64,000 nt of DNA, from NCBI RefSeq assembly GCF_030272615.1, contig NC_081406.1, positions 245,949,218 through 246,013,217 of the forward strand. The letters run 5' to 3'. Shown in pieces: positions 35,683-45,999 of the stretch. Within the stretch, counting starts at the first letter, position 1; the number at the start of each line of letters is the position of its first letter. The position numbers and the translations under genes were made by a program. The DNA comes from Cryptomeria japonica. Lineage: Eukaryota; Streptophyta; Pinopsida; Cupressales; Cupressaceae. A model generated the notes under the pieces. The model was not told where the DNA came from, made no database searches, and was given only the letters and a program-made list of their open reading frames with translations.

Positions 35683-37215
35683 ATGATGAAGAGGGAAGGT
35701 CCTATGTTCAATAGAGATAACTTCAACATATGGAAGGATAGAATGAAGATCTATATCAAGAGTTTGAGTGCTCAACACTGGAGCTATGTTGAGAATGCCT
35801 ATGTGATTCCCATTGGCACTCGAACCAATGATCAGAAGAGAGAGATTCAAGAAAATGGGCAAGCCATGGAAGCTCTTATTAGCAGTTTGTCTGATATTGA
35901 GTTCATTGATGTTTAAGATAAGGACACTACTAAAGATTAATGGGACACATTGGAAACTATTTATGGCGGTAATGAACATGTAAAGCAAGCTAAGGAAGAG
36001 AGCCTTAGAGGAAAATTTGAAGACATGAGGATGGTTGAAGGTGAGACCATTCAACAATATGGCATAAGAATCAAAACTGTTGTTGGAGATATCAAGAGCT
36101 CTGGTGGACGATTAATGATTCCACTCTTGTCAATAAAGTCTTGAGATCATTGTTACCAGTCTATGCAATCAGAGCTGCTGCTATCTAGGAACTGAGGTCT
36201 GTTTACAAAACCAAGGTATCCTTAGACTCTATCATTGCAAAGTTAACTGCATATGAGTTGAATAGCTATGATGGTAGTATTTAGAAGACTGAGTTAGCTT
36301 GTAGAGCATCTATTGCACCAACCATAAAAGGAAAAGAAGCAAGTATGAGTTATGAATCCATGCAAAGCAGAGGTATGGATGATGAAGAAATTATGATGGA
36401 GTTTGAAGCTCTTCTTGCCAAGAGACTTCCAAACGGTATTGAAAACCTTTGGTATGGAGGAGAGAAAACCGGTTGGTACACCGATGGTGACCGGCTATAA
36501 ACTAACTAAGGAAGATGATTTAGTGTTGGTGAATGAGAAGGAGTACCAATCAATGGTTGGTAAGTTACACTATGTGGTGCACAACTGACCAGATATTGCT
36601 CATGCAGTGGGCATAGTAGCTCATTTTCATAAATGTCCTAGAGAATCCCACTTGGTAGCTGTCAAAAGGATTCTTAGATATCTGAAAGGAACAATTGACT
36701 ATGGATTGTAGTATCCATATAATGGTGACTATAACCTCAAAGTATATACCGATACTGATTGGGCAGGTAATTTGGACGATCGGAAGGGCACAACCAATGG
36801 AGCGCTCTTTCTTGGTGGAAGAGTAGTCTCATGAACAAGTAAGAAGTAGAGCTGTATTTCTCAGTCTATAGCTGAAGAAAAATATGTGGCTGCATTTATG
36901 AATTGCACTCAAGCAATCTAGATGAAACATGTATTGGAAGGTTTCAAAGTACCTATATTTGAACCAGTGGATATATTTTGTGACAACACAAGTGCAATAA
37001 ATATTTCCAAGAATCCAATATTGCATGCTAGAACTAAGCACATTGAGCTTAAATATCACTTCTTGAGAGAGAAAGTTCAGAATAAGGAGGTTGTACTACA
37101 ACATGTTTCCAGTAAGGAGCAACTAGCAGATATATCCACTAAGCCCTTACCAAAGACTACATTTACCTATTTGAGAGGTGAATTAGGGATTTTTCCCCTT
37201 CATGAAGTCAACTAG
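35683..37215 (+). pseudogene. Copia gag-pol, unit 3, with a 2.6-kb internal deletion
   Basis: Gag is readable from the ATG at 35683 (FNIWKDRMKIYIKSLSAQHW; TAA at 35914), then at about 36435-36446 the sequence jumps from gag (LLAKRLPNG) straight into the end of reverse transcriptase (KTFGMEERKPVGTPMVT). Zinc knuckle, protease, integrase and most of reverse transcriptase are missing. RNase H (VYTDTDWAGN) and the 3' end (TKHIELKYHF) remain. The joint falls where gag GGTACTGGAAAA and pol GGTATTGAAAA are nearly identical. Stops at 36586, 36709 and 36919 add further damage. Confidence 0.93.
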
Positions 37216-37494
37216 AGTTGTGTGCTCCACATCAGTCAGGTACTATAGTGTCAAATCTTTCAGTATTGATGTGTTGAAGGATGCTACTCTATATGGGGAG
37301 CAACATAATAGAGAATGGAAGCTTGTGCCTCCACTTTGGCATTATTGTCAAAGGGGGAGAAGATATCTGATGTATGGGGAAAACATATCTGATGTATGGA
37401 GGAGAAGATATCCGATAATGCAGATACACTGGTCTATGATGTCTATAGTTGCAATGCTACACTAAGTATTGCCATCAATGCCAAAGGGGGAGAT

Positions 37495-38907
37495 TGTTGG
37501 CATATGATGAACCAACATGTTGATATGACGCTAATGTATATTGTATTGATGTCAATAAGTGTAAGTGAACTGATATGCAAATTGAAAGAAGTTGGTGAAC
37601 TGATATGATGAAATGCAGTGAATCGGTGTCGGGGTTTCAGTAAGTGTGACTACCGGTTGGTAGTCTTAGCTCTAGGGTTTCTGGTTTGGCAATCCAGCTT
37701 GTGCGATGCAACCGATGACATTCTGTGATGAGTTAGCTAAGAAATGAGGATGAGATCGAGGTGCCATGTCAGCTTTTTTCACATGAAGGATTTCCTTGAG
37801 GATCTTGTATGAGAATGTCGACTATATTAAAAGTCTACATCGGGAATGAACATTCTTCTTGCCGGTATGAGAAGAAAGCCTGATGAGTTACTGATACCCA
37901 TGTGTGGTGAAGAATGAACAATGCAGATTGTCTTGTGATCTATTTGAAATTGTATTGCTCTATGCAAAGTGTTTGGACGGTCAGGATTGGACTGCCTGTA
38001 TTGTAAACCTGAGATGCTTAGGGTTTAGGGTTTATGCTACCAACCTAATTGTTGTCTATAAGGTTGATGATGTTTGTTATTGTAAGTTGTTGGCAAAAGT
38101 TGTGTGTGTATCCGAGTGATGAGATACTTGCCAGACCAGTAAGAGAAAACTGCAGAGTGATTGCAGAAGTAGAGGAACTGAAAAGGATCTGCCTTGACAT
38201 GTAGTGTTGTTATGAGATCAGAGTTTTTACCTATTGTCTTCTAACCATTTCAACAGTTGGAAAATCCCTTTACCGGGTAGCTTTAATAGGCTTGTTGTTA
38301 ATCCTCTAACCAGGTGACTCAAGATCATCGAGTTCTTTAAATCCTCTAGCAAGGTAACCTTTAACAGGGTTTCAACCTTTAACATGGTATATAGCCATCC
38401 CTTAACTGGGTGATCTTTAACAAGATCGGCTCGTAGCATAACCTTATTGTAAAGTCTTTAACTGGACTAGGCTCCTAACAGAGCGAGCTTCAAAAGAGTT
38501 CAAAAACAAGCTTGTGGTTATTCATCCCCAGCGTGGTTTTTCCCATTTGGGTTTCCATGTGAAAAATCAGTGTGTCATGTGTTGTGCATTTTTCATGTGA
38601 TTCTTTGTTTGAGTGATTATGCATGCAGAGCTAATGGTTATGGTACTGGTGACACACCACATGCATATGTTTATTGGTGAAGTTGTTATCAAGTATTGGA
38701 TGTATTTGAAGTGTTCAGACTTATCAGTTTATGTTGTCTAAAGTCTTACTGTGTTTAACCAGTATTGCCATGGTTAATTTAAATGATGAAGACAACCAGT
38801 TGGTATTGCTTTAACTTGATAAGTTGTTGAGAAATTTTTTGTCTGTACTGATTCACCCCCCCCTCTCAGTACTAGTTAGGGTATCTGTTGTTCATTATTA
38901 TTCATCA
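37495..38907 (+). repeat. LTR 4 of the concatemer (1,413 bp)
   Basis: TGTTGGCATATGATGAACCA to TTATTCATCA, followed at once by the TACTC duplication. It is the most divergent of the three long LTRs in the part compared. Confidence 0.95.
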
Positions 38908-38912
38908 TACTC
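38908..38912. other. Right target-site duplication of the copia concatemer
   Basis: TACTC, identical to 23687-23691. Confidence 0.9.
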
Positions 38913-40640
38913 TTCTAATTCCTTAATTTTATTAAGATTTGACTGCAACTCACTATCCTCTTCTTGTCCCATGAGAAAATTATCAAGACTAGTATCCATC
39001 CCAACATCATCATTATCATATTTGATACGAGAGATTATATCATTTTGTCCTAGGCTTGGTGTGTCCTTAGCCTTTTTATTGGCTATTTAAGGGTCTACAT
39101 CATTTGTTTCAGTCTTTGAGCTGGATTGTACAAAAAATTCTTGTGTTTTCTTACCCATGGATTCATCTTTTTGCATTTTCTACCCACGGTTTCATCTTTT
39201 CAATTCCTGAATAAATACTCTCTTTTTGAATTAGTCTCAACATTAAAAACGTTCTCCTTCTCCCAATACTTTTTCTCTCCTGCAATGTTTTTCTTCTCGA
39301 CGAAATGTGAACGTCTCTTTGGCTACCTCTAGGTTTTAAGTCTTTCCTTGTTATGTTTCTACCTCGATGGTTTCTTTTCAGCCCTAGGTTCTTCAAGTAT
39401 TATTTTAGGCTTCATTTTCCCAGGGTTCTCTCTAGGTTTTTGTTTCCTAGGCTCCTCCGCAAGCTTCTACTTCTTAGATTTATTTCTAAGATTTTATTTC
39501 TTATACTACTCTAGTCTTTTGTTTCTTATGCTTCTTCTTAACTGAAGAGGAAGAAGTAGGTTCCTTTCTTTTAAAAAATTTAGGTGGAGATGGAGGAACA
39601 GGGCTTCCAGGCTGGGATACTGTGGGTAAATTCATAGATGCTACATGTTGATTTTATTGCAATTCCTCACTCCTATACTCCCCAGGGGTAGGTATAGGCA
39701 ATGAAGGAGGAGGTAGGTTATCTCAAATATTTCTTGACACATTTTCCCTAGGGGTTTGAAGTTCCTCTACCTCCCTTGATTTTTCAATATTTTCCTTAGC
39801 TCCACCATTATCTTCCTCAACTCTATCATCATCAACTGGAATGTGTCATAAGAGTCTATTTTAAAAGTTATCCCAAGCACAAAACTCTTCCTAGTAATGT
39901 TTGGGAATTGAGAAGATAAACTTCTTTTATTTAAAAAAACAACCAAGCAGTGGTGTGACAGAGATGAATATGTCCTTTTTCTTCTAAACTCTACATCCAT
40001 CCTAGTGAGCATAAGGTGTAGGCAATTTGGAACATTTACCAGTATATTATGGCATAGATGACTTAATAACTTGAAATGAGATGTAAAGAAGGAAATATCG
40101 TTCATCACAAGTGAAATACCCAATCACATGGGTTTGTACTTCTTTCCACAGTGGTGGTATGGAGGCACTTGGTCCCTTTAGATGAAGATTCAAAGCTCTC
40201 TCTTGGTTATGGAAATTTTACCACGACTGAGATTGCATTTGGAGATGTCAAATAAGCTTCTCCTATCATAGGAAGACCATATACTTCTAATTTTTTTGCC
40301 TTAGATACTTCCACTCTCATCCCTTTAATCACTACCCCTTTTTTTGGAAATTTTTTGCAAATAATTTTGTCATACCATCATTATATTATGTAATATTTAA
40401 ATAATAACGAATCCACTCATACCTTTTAAAGAATAGAAAACACACTGCATTTTCTAGGAGAAGAGTATGGTCTATAGGCTCTCTCTTGATAATGTTGCCA
40501 CCCATCCTTTCTGCTTTGGCAATTAAATTATCCCAAAAAAAAATTACTACCTCACTTTATGCACTTCACTTTGATTTTGACCTTCCAAACTCTAAATGCC
40601 CTATCAACTTACAATTCCAAATTTCTTTTTCTTCTTTCCT
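38913..40640 (-). pseudogene. ORF D, N-terminal part (split by the copia concatemer)
   Basis: From high to low coordinates the minus strand gives LLENAVCFLFFKRYEWIRYY (about 40450), GMRVEVSKAKKLEVYGLPMIGE (about 40290, here given as separate words GMRVEVSKAKK and LEVYGLPMIGE), DISFFTSHFKLLSHLCH with NVPNCL (about 40100-40020), a Pro-rich stretch (PPPSLPIPTPGEY; PGSPVPPSPPKFF), Lys-rich repeats and the start of a coiled coil (SNLNKIKELEE) at the insertion edge. The same order is seen in ORF B. The VxGLP and HFKLLxHLxH words define the N-terminal domain of this family, which I know only as an unassigned, transposon-associated plant type. It is broken by several stops. The C-terminal half is at 22361-23691. 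Confidence 0.5.
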
Positions 40641-40649
40641 TATGTAAGG

Positions 40650-41400
40650 TAATCAAATGACTATAATGCCTAATGTTGTCTTTTACTCATGTAAAATGAT
40701 TAATGCAACTAAAGCCAAGTTTTAGACGCCAAATAATTATGGATAACATTTCAACAATGCAAAAGACATTAAATCATAATGACTACCTCTCTCCAACTAA
40801 AGGTTTGATTACTCCTCAAATTAATGATAGCATGGTAGGGAGTATGAAAGTATAGCTTTTGGGATTTTGTAATGATATATCACAATTTAATGAACAAAAA
40901 TGCACACAAAGTTCAAGTAAAAAATAAGATCCATCATGTAATAAATGAGTAAATGTGATGAATACTTATTTAAGATATGTAAATTGCTATGCTACACATA
41001 TGGCTAAACATGAATGGAGTGATAATGGGTGGATTGATGTGATCCATGTACTTGCATTGGAGTTGTTTGTTAAGTGTATGGTAATGCCATATGGCCAAAA
41101 AATTATGTTGGTTGCGGAACAAGTGTTGAATGCACAGAAGTGAAAAAGTTCCTTGTATTGTGCATAGAAAATTGAAACAATGGCATGTGGAGTCATGTCG
41201 CCTTATGTTGCATTCAACTGAATAAACTGATGACTACATTGAAAGGTAGTAGTTTCTATGTGTGTGTTGAATCAGGTCCCAATTGATAATGGATGCCTAG
41301 GTCCCAACTAACGTGTTATGTTGTGTGCTCCTCAATGCAATTAAAGAAAAATGAAAGTGACGTTATTTGTGCAGTGTGTACATGTGATAGAAAAAAAGAA
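40650..41400. other. AT-rich spacer, nothing recognised
   Basis: Lies between ORF D and the gypsy integrase end. No LTR ends or coding frames with motifs are visible. Confidence 0.4.
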
Positions 41401-41407
41401 ATATTTA

Positions 41408-42112
41408 TTATGATGGAGTGGCTACGAGTGAACTAGATGGTTCATCTACAGTTGGTGCATGGGATGATAATGGAATGGTGCCATCATATGGGCTAGCTGA
41501 GATGGGCGATTTTGGGGGTGATATGAATTCTTTTTGTAGGTGAAACAAAAAAATTTCTTTATCATGGGGTTTCTTGTGTAAATTAAGCCTATGCCCATTC
41601 ACCATTAGGAGAAATGGACTGGGTCTATCATGGAGAGATGAATAGCTCCATTTGGGAATACTTGTTTAATTGCATAGGGTCCTAACCACCTTGTTTGAAT
41701 TTTTCCTTTGTGCTCTTTATACCTTGAATAAAATAACAATGCACAATCACCTTCCTTGGATTGTTTGGTCTTGATAAATTGGTCATGTCACTTGTTTCTC
41801 TATTTTTGTATGATTTCAGTATGTTGAACTGCTTCCATCCTCATCTCATCTAATGCATTCAACTAGTGTATGTGATCTTGATGGGCTTGGTTGAGATCAT
41901 CTACAACTATACTATTATATAGAGTGTCTTGTATTCAAATTCTGTTGGCACGACTCCCTTTTTTCCATCTACTAGTTCATAGGATGTGAAGTTTGTCGTT
42001 GTTTTGTATGCCCAAATTACTTTAGGCAATCTAGTAACCAAATCCCTTCTATGTAGCTAAATATCCTTTGTCAATATTGCTTCAAGATCTTTGTTTGTCA
42101 CCTCAACCCGTC
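41408..42112 (-). pseudogene. Old gypsy pol: integrase C-terminal part
   Basis: Reading on the minus strand from the insertion edge: RVEVTNKDLEAILTK, RLPKVIWAYKTTTNFTSYEL, then the GPY-type C-terminal domain (KFKTRWLGPYAIKQ, partly out of frame) and MVNGHRLNLHKKPHDKEIF, ending near 41408. It continues the integrase that breaks off at 56905 on the other side of the 14.8-kb inserted element. Stops and frame changes show it was already, or has become, non-functional. No downstream LTR is recognised. Confidence 0.85.
42108..42112. other. Left target-site duplication of the Tat-type element
   Basis: CCGTC before the left LTR corresponds to TTGTC (56905-56909) after the right LTR. Three of five bases match; the two differences are C/T transitions. 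The integrase reading frame continues across once one copy is removed, which supports the pairing. Confidence 0.65.
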
Positions 42113-43190
42113 TGTCCTCATGCTTGAATATCATAAAATTATAAATTTGATTAGGGGGTAAAGACGATTACAAATCTTTAACTAATCAAGTATAATCAAA
42201 CATAAGACAATAGAATATCAAATATGAAAGAAATGAAAGCTTTAAACGAATTCAAACTCCCTATTTATGATTTGTGCTTCCATTGTTCTTCTCTGAAATT
42301 GCGTGGGTGGCTCTCAGGTATTGCACTGAAATTCCTGCATAGATTGGAATTGATTTGAAGAATGTGATCTAGCTTGAAATTGAGAAATTGATGTTGTTTA
42401 TATAGATTTTCATGAGAGATTGGAAGGGATTTTGAACTCAAATCCTGATTGGGAGTGAACTGATTTAGATTGATCAATTAATAGAGTTGATTGATTTGTT
42501 AACTCATTTGATTAAGTAACGAACTAGATAGTTTGGAGAGATAAGTGGATTGATTGATTAGTCAGAAAAGGCGATTTAGAGTGAAAATGGGAGATTGAAG
42601 AGTTAACTGAGTTAACTGATTAGTCAACTGATTTGATCAATCAGTTGTGATTTCAATATGTACTGTAGGAGATTGAAATTGAATTTCATTTTCATTTTCA
42701 ATTTGGATTTGAATTTGAAATTTCGAATTCTGAAATGCACATGAAATTAACTGAAATTCAGATTTGGTGAAATGTGAATTTAGTGATTTGAAATTAGATG
42801 AAATTATTTGAAATTCGCATTTGGGGAATTGTGAATTTGAGAAAAATGAAATTAGAAGGAATTATTTGAAATTCGAATTTGAGGAATTGGAGGAATAAGG
42901 TTAATTAATTTAAATAATTTAAATGAAATTATTTAAACATTAGAAATAGAATTAATTAAATAATCTTTATTATTTAATTAAGGAAATTAATCATAATTAA
43001 TTAAATAATTAATGTTTGAAATAGGGGTTTGATTAATTAGAGAATAGGAATTGGATAATTAATAAGATGAAGAATGATGATTGAGTCAGTTTAGAAGAAT
43101 AATTAGCTTAATCAAATAATTAAAGAATTACTCAATTAATTATGACGAATAATTAGTGCATGATGAAAAAGACATTTTTCAGTGTCTACA
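42113..43190 (-). repeat. Left (3') LTR of the Tat-type element
   Basis: On the minus strand it opens TGTAGACACTGAAAAATG and ends CATGAGGACA. The partner at 55853-56904 matches along its whole length, with scattered substitutions and a few indels, including differences in the AATTAAT-rich section. Confidence 0.93.
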
Positions 43191-43203
43191 TTTGCCCCTC
43201 TTT
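43191..43203 (-). other. Polypurine tract of the Tat-type element
   Basis: AAAGAGGGGCAAA on the minus strand directly precedes the 3' LTR. Confidence 0.7.
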
Positions 43204-43643
43204 GACACAATGTCAGAACGACGTTGTTTCAAAGAAAACGAAAAAATTTATGCCCCAATATGCCCCGATGACGCTTATAGTGTAAATATGCCCCCTCGGA
43301 AAAAGTGGTCGAAAAATTATGAAACTGAGACCATTTTTTTGATATTGTTGTAGTGAGCAATTGTGTGAAGTTTTGTGTGAGTCCGAGTTTATTTGATTGT
43401 GCTACAAGTGCGTTGAAGTTCAGGGGGACCGCAACTGTTGGAGAGGTAAAAACTCGAATTGTGAGCTATAAATAGTGATTAGGTCCTTTAATTAGCTCAT
43501 TTGCAATCATTTGATTTTGTGGCGCTCTTCTTGATATTAGTGCTTTCCTACGACTTTGGAGCATGATGGCAAGCGACATGGTGAGATTACACTTGTTTGA
43601 TCTAGTGCGTGCATATCAGAGACCGACAAACACTGGAGGCCTG

Positions 43644-44056
43644 GTAAGTTTTCCAAAAATTTTGCTCATTGTTGCTTGGTTTTTCAAAATTTTCCTCGTT
43701 TTTGTCAGAGCAAATTTTTTTATTCAATGTGCAATTGACTGTCGTTATGTTCACAATTGATTATATTTATGTTCAATTGACTTTAATAATTCACACATGT
43801 TAATTTGGCTTGCAATTGTGTTTTGCAATGCACATTTATCTTTAATAATTCACAAATTCTTTAAACGATGTGCAATTGATGTTAATGGTGCACAATTGAT
43901 TTTATTGGTGCACACTTGACTTAAGTAATGTGCAATTGACTGTCTTCCTTATATCTGATTCACAATTGATGTTTTTTGTGATTTTTTCAAAATTTATGAG
44001 TTGATATTTGTCATGTGAATATAATATCTGGTATTTTCATGTGTTTCATCTTGTAG
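43644..44056 (+). other. Intron 1 of the PMD gene
   Basis: GTAAGT donor at 43644 and TTGTAG acceptor ending at 44056 are good plant splice sites. Both flanking exons are in the same phase and encode protein that fits the PMD N-terminus. The intron holds the left CAATTG cluster. Confidence 0.7.
43729..43970. repeat. Left CAATTG motif cluster
   Basis: CAATTG occurs at 43732, 43754, 43774, 43813, 43873, 43893, 43933 and 43963, mostly within TGTGCAATTGA or TTCACAATTGA. Random occurrence would be well under one in this length. Confidence 0.85.
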
Positions 44057-45999
44057 GCATGTTACCCTATTCTGGTTGGTAGGCAGATGAGGCCAGATGG
44101 TCTCGAGCATCTCTACAAGCTTATCACTGAGAAGACTGCCTTGGTCAGACATTTAGGTTTATATCACATATTGCACTTGCCAGAGGTTATGGCCAACGAG
44201 GCCATGGTTACTTCTTTAGTCGAGCAATGACATTCTGAGACTTGTTCGTTTCACTTACCTACTAGTGAGGCATCAATCACATTGGAGGATGTGTGGCACA
44301 TTCTGCATATACCCATTCATGGCGCCCAAGTTACTTTCCATTGTGATGATGGTGTTGCCAGGCTGTGTGATTTGTTTGAGTTTTTAGATGAGGATTTATC
44401 CATACGGGGTCGATATGAGATCCCATGGGATGATCTTGATTATGATGACCTTACTGTCATTTTGTGCTTTGTTGTTGTTGGCTTACTTATTCCTGATCGA
44501 CGAACACATGGTTTCCCTGTCGGATGGGGTAGAGTCATTCGAGATATTATTATTAATAGATGTGTGTTTGCTTGGGGTATGTGCTTATTAGCCACTTTAT
44601 ATCACCAGATCCATGGTATTGTATACTTAGAGCAGAAATCCATTGGTTGTGGTATCACTTTGCTCCAGGTATGGGCTTAGGATCATATGCCTATCTTTCA
44701 TTCGATGGTTCATGTTGATCTTGCTGATGAGCAACCATATGCCTATAGATACACGACTGGCATTAGACATAGGGCGTAAGGGAAGATCCTTTATTGGAGA
44801 CATCAGACTGATATAATATAGTATTTCTCTTGGAGACTGCATCTTGATTGTCACGGTTGGTTGATGATGCACAACATTTACCTTATTGCAGGTAGCAACA
44901 TTATCTCATTGGTCAAGATGTTGGTAGACACAATATTATTGACATCTATCTACCTGGTTGGGTACTCCGTCAGTTTGGGGAGGTACATGGTGTGCCAGAT
45001 GTGACAACTTACTTTGCTTTTGGGGTTGGTCAACTAGAGTTGCAGATCTTGGTGCCACACCGTAGTATGATGCTTGGTGGGTACATCATATTCTAGTACC
45101 ATTGATAGATCCTATGATTCCTATCTCTCCTCAGCAGATTCGACACAAGAGGGCACAGGGAGGGAGAGGTCGAGGGAGAGGGAGAGGGAGGGATGGTGGA
45201 GGCTAGGATAGGGGAGGAGTGTGAGGTGGAGGTCAAATTGGTTTGGTAGAAATAGTAGCAATAGAAGAGGCAAAGCAAGAGGATAGTGAGGGTGATGTAA
45301 ACATCGGCGGAGACACCAAGTCTATGAGAAGCTCTGACCTAGATGGGAGTTAGAGTGATGATTCTGAGACAAGATCATCTAGCAGTGGGGGGAGTGATGG
45401 TGCGGATGGTGGCAGGTAGGACATTGAGATGCCCCAGGTTGGAGATGCGCCAACTGCAAAGGGGTGTGGCGAGGAGGAGGGTGAGGACGAGCAGGTGTTG
45501 AGAGCTCAGATCAGGAGCTTAGAGGATCTAGTTGTCACATTGCGACAACATTGAATGGATGATATGGAGCACTTCCACGGAGGATATGGTGCTTTAGAGG
45601 TAGAGAGAGATTAGATTGCAGGAGAGAGGGATAAGGCTATTGTGGATAAAGATTGTCTCCAGCAAGAGCGAGATGATACAATAAGGAGGACAAAAGTGGT
45701 CATGGATGTGAATGATCAGTTGTTTGGCCCAGGGACCGATGATCGAAGACAATCTGATATATTTTTCACTGCTACTCAAAAGGCTATATATTACAGACAG
45801 GAATATGAGAGAACCATTCCTAAGGATTAGAGGGGGCCTAGCTATTGAGATTATATATCTCGGAGTCGATCTAGCAAGGACACGAGTTGACGGATGAGCA
45901 GCGGAGGCGTGATGGATCCTCCTAGGGCATCATCAACTCATCCTGGGGCAGGATCGAGCAGACAGGATCCACTTGGGGATATGAGCAGTGTTGGTTGAG

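Larger units (their letters stand above)
23692..38907 (+). mobile_element. Ty1/copia concatemer: LTR-int-LTR-int-LTR-int-LTR
   Basis: Four LTRs of one family (23692-23899, 28323-29737, 34197-35611, 37495-38907) alternate with three internal regions of the same family, all on the plus strand. Every internal LTR is shared by its neighbours. One 5-bp duplication (TACTC) flanks the whole array, and minus-strand ORF D continues on both sides. This is the structure expected after unequal recombination between LTRs of an already inserted copy, or of integration of a multimer, not three independent insertions. A complete unit would be about 7.3 kb. None of the three internal regions can encode an intact polyprotein. 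Confidence 0.92.
43563..45998 (+). pseudogene. Plant mobile domain (MAIN-like) gene, antisense in the Tat-type element
   Basis: Exon 1 (43563-43643) starts MMASDMVRLHLFDLVRAYQR and ends at CTG/GTAAGT. A 413-bp intron ends at TTGTAG (44056), and exon 2 resumes in phase. Exon 2 carries PMD landmarks: LGLYHILHLPEVMANEAMVT, HLPTSEASITLEDVWHILH, IPIHG, GWGRVIRDIIINRCVFAWG, LLQVWA and, in another frame, IYLPGWVLRQFG (about 44950). A C-terminal tail follows with Arg-Gly repeats (about 45160), an acidic Ser-rich stretch and a short coiled coil, ending at TGA 45996. PMD proteins occur in plant nuclear MAIN/MAIL proteins and in transposons; activity of this copy is unlikely. Stops stand at expected tryptophans (VEQ*HSET, QVWA*DHM), and at least two frame changes occur (about 44780-44900 and 45000-45090). 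Confidence 0.85.

Noticed and set aside
42265-42477. Minus-strand open frame in the left LTR (copy at 55982-56182)
   Set aside because: It lies inside the LTR, and the two copies diverge in frame; better explained as untranslated LTR sequence.
45093-45278. Minus-strand Ser/Pro-rich open frame
   Set aside because: Antisense of the Arg-Gly-rich repeat of the PMD gene tail.
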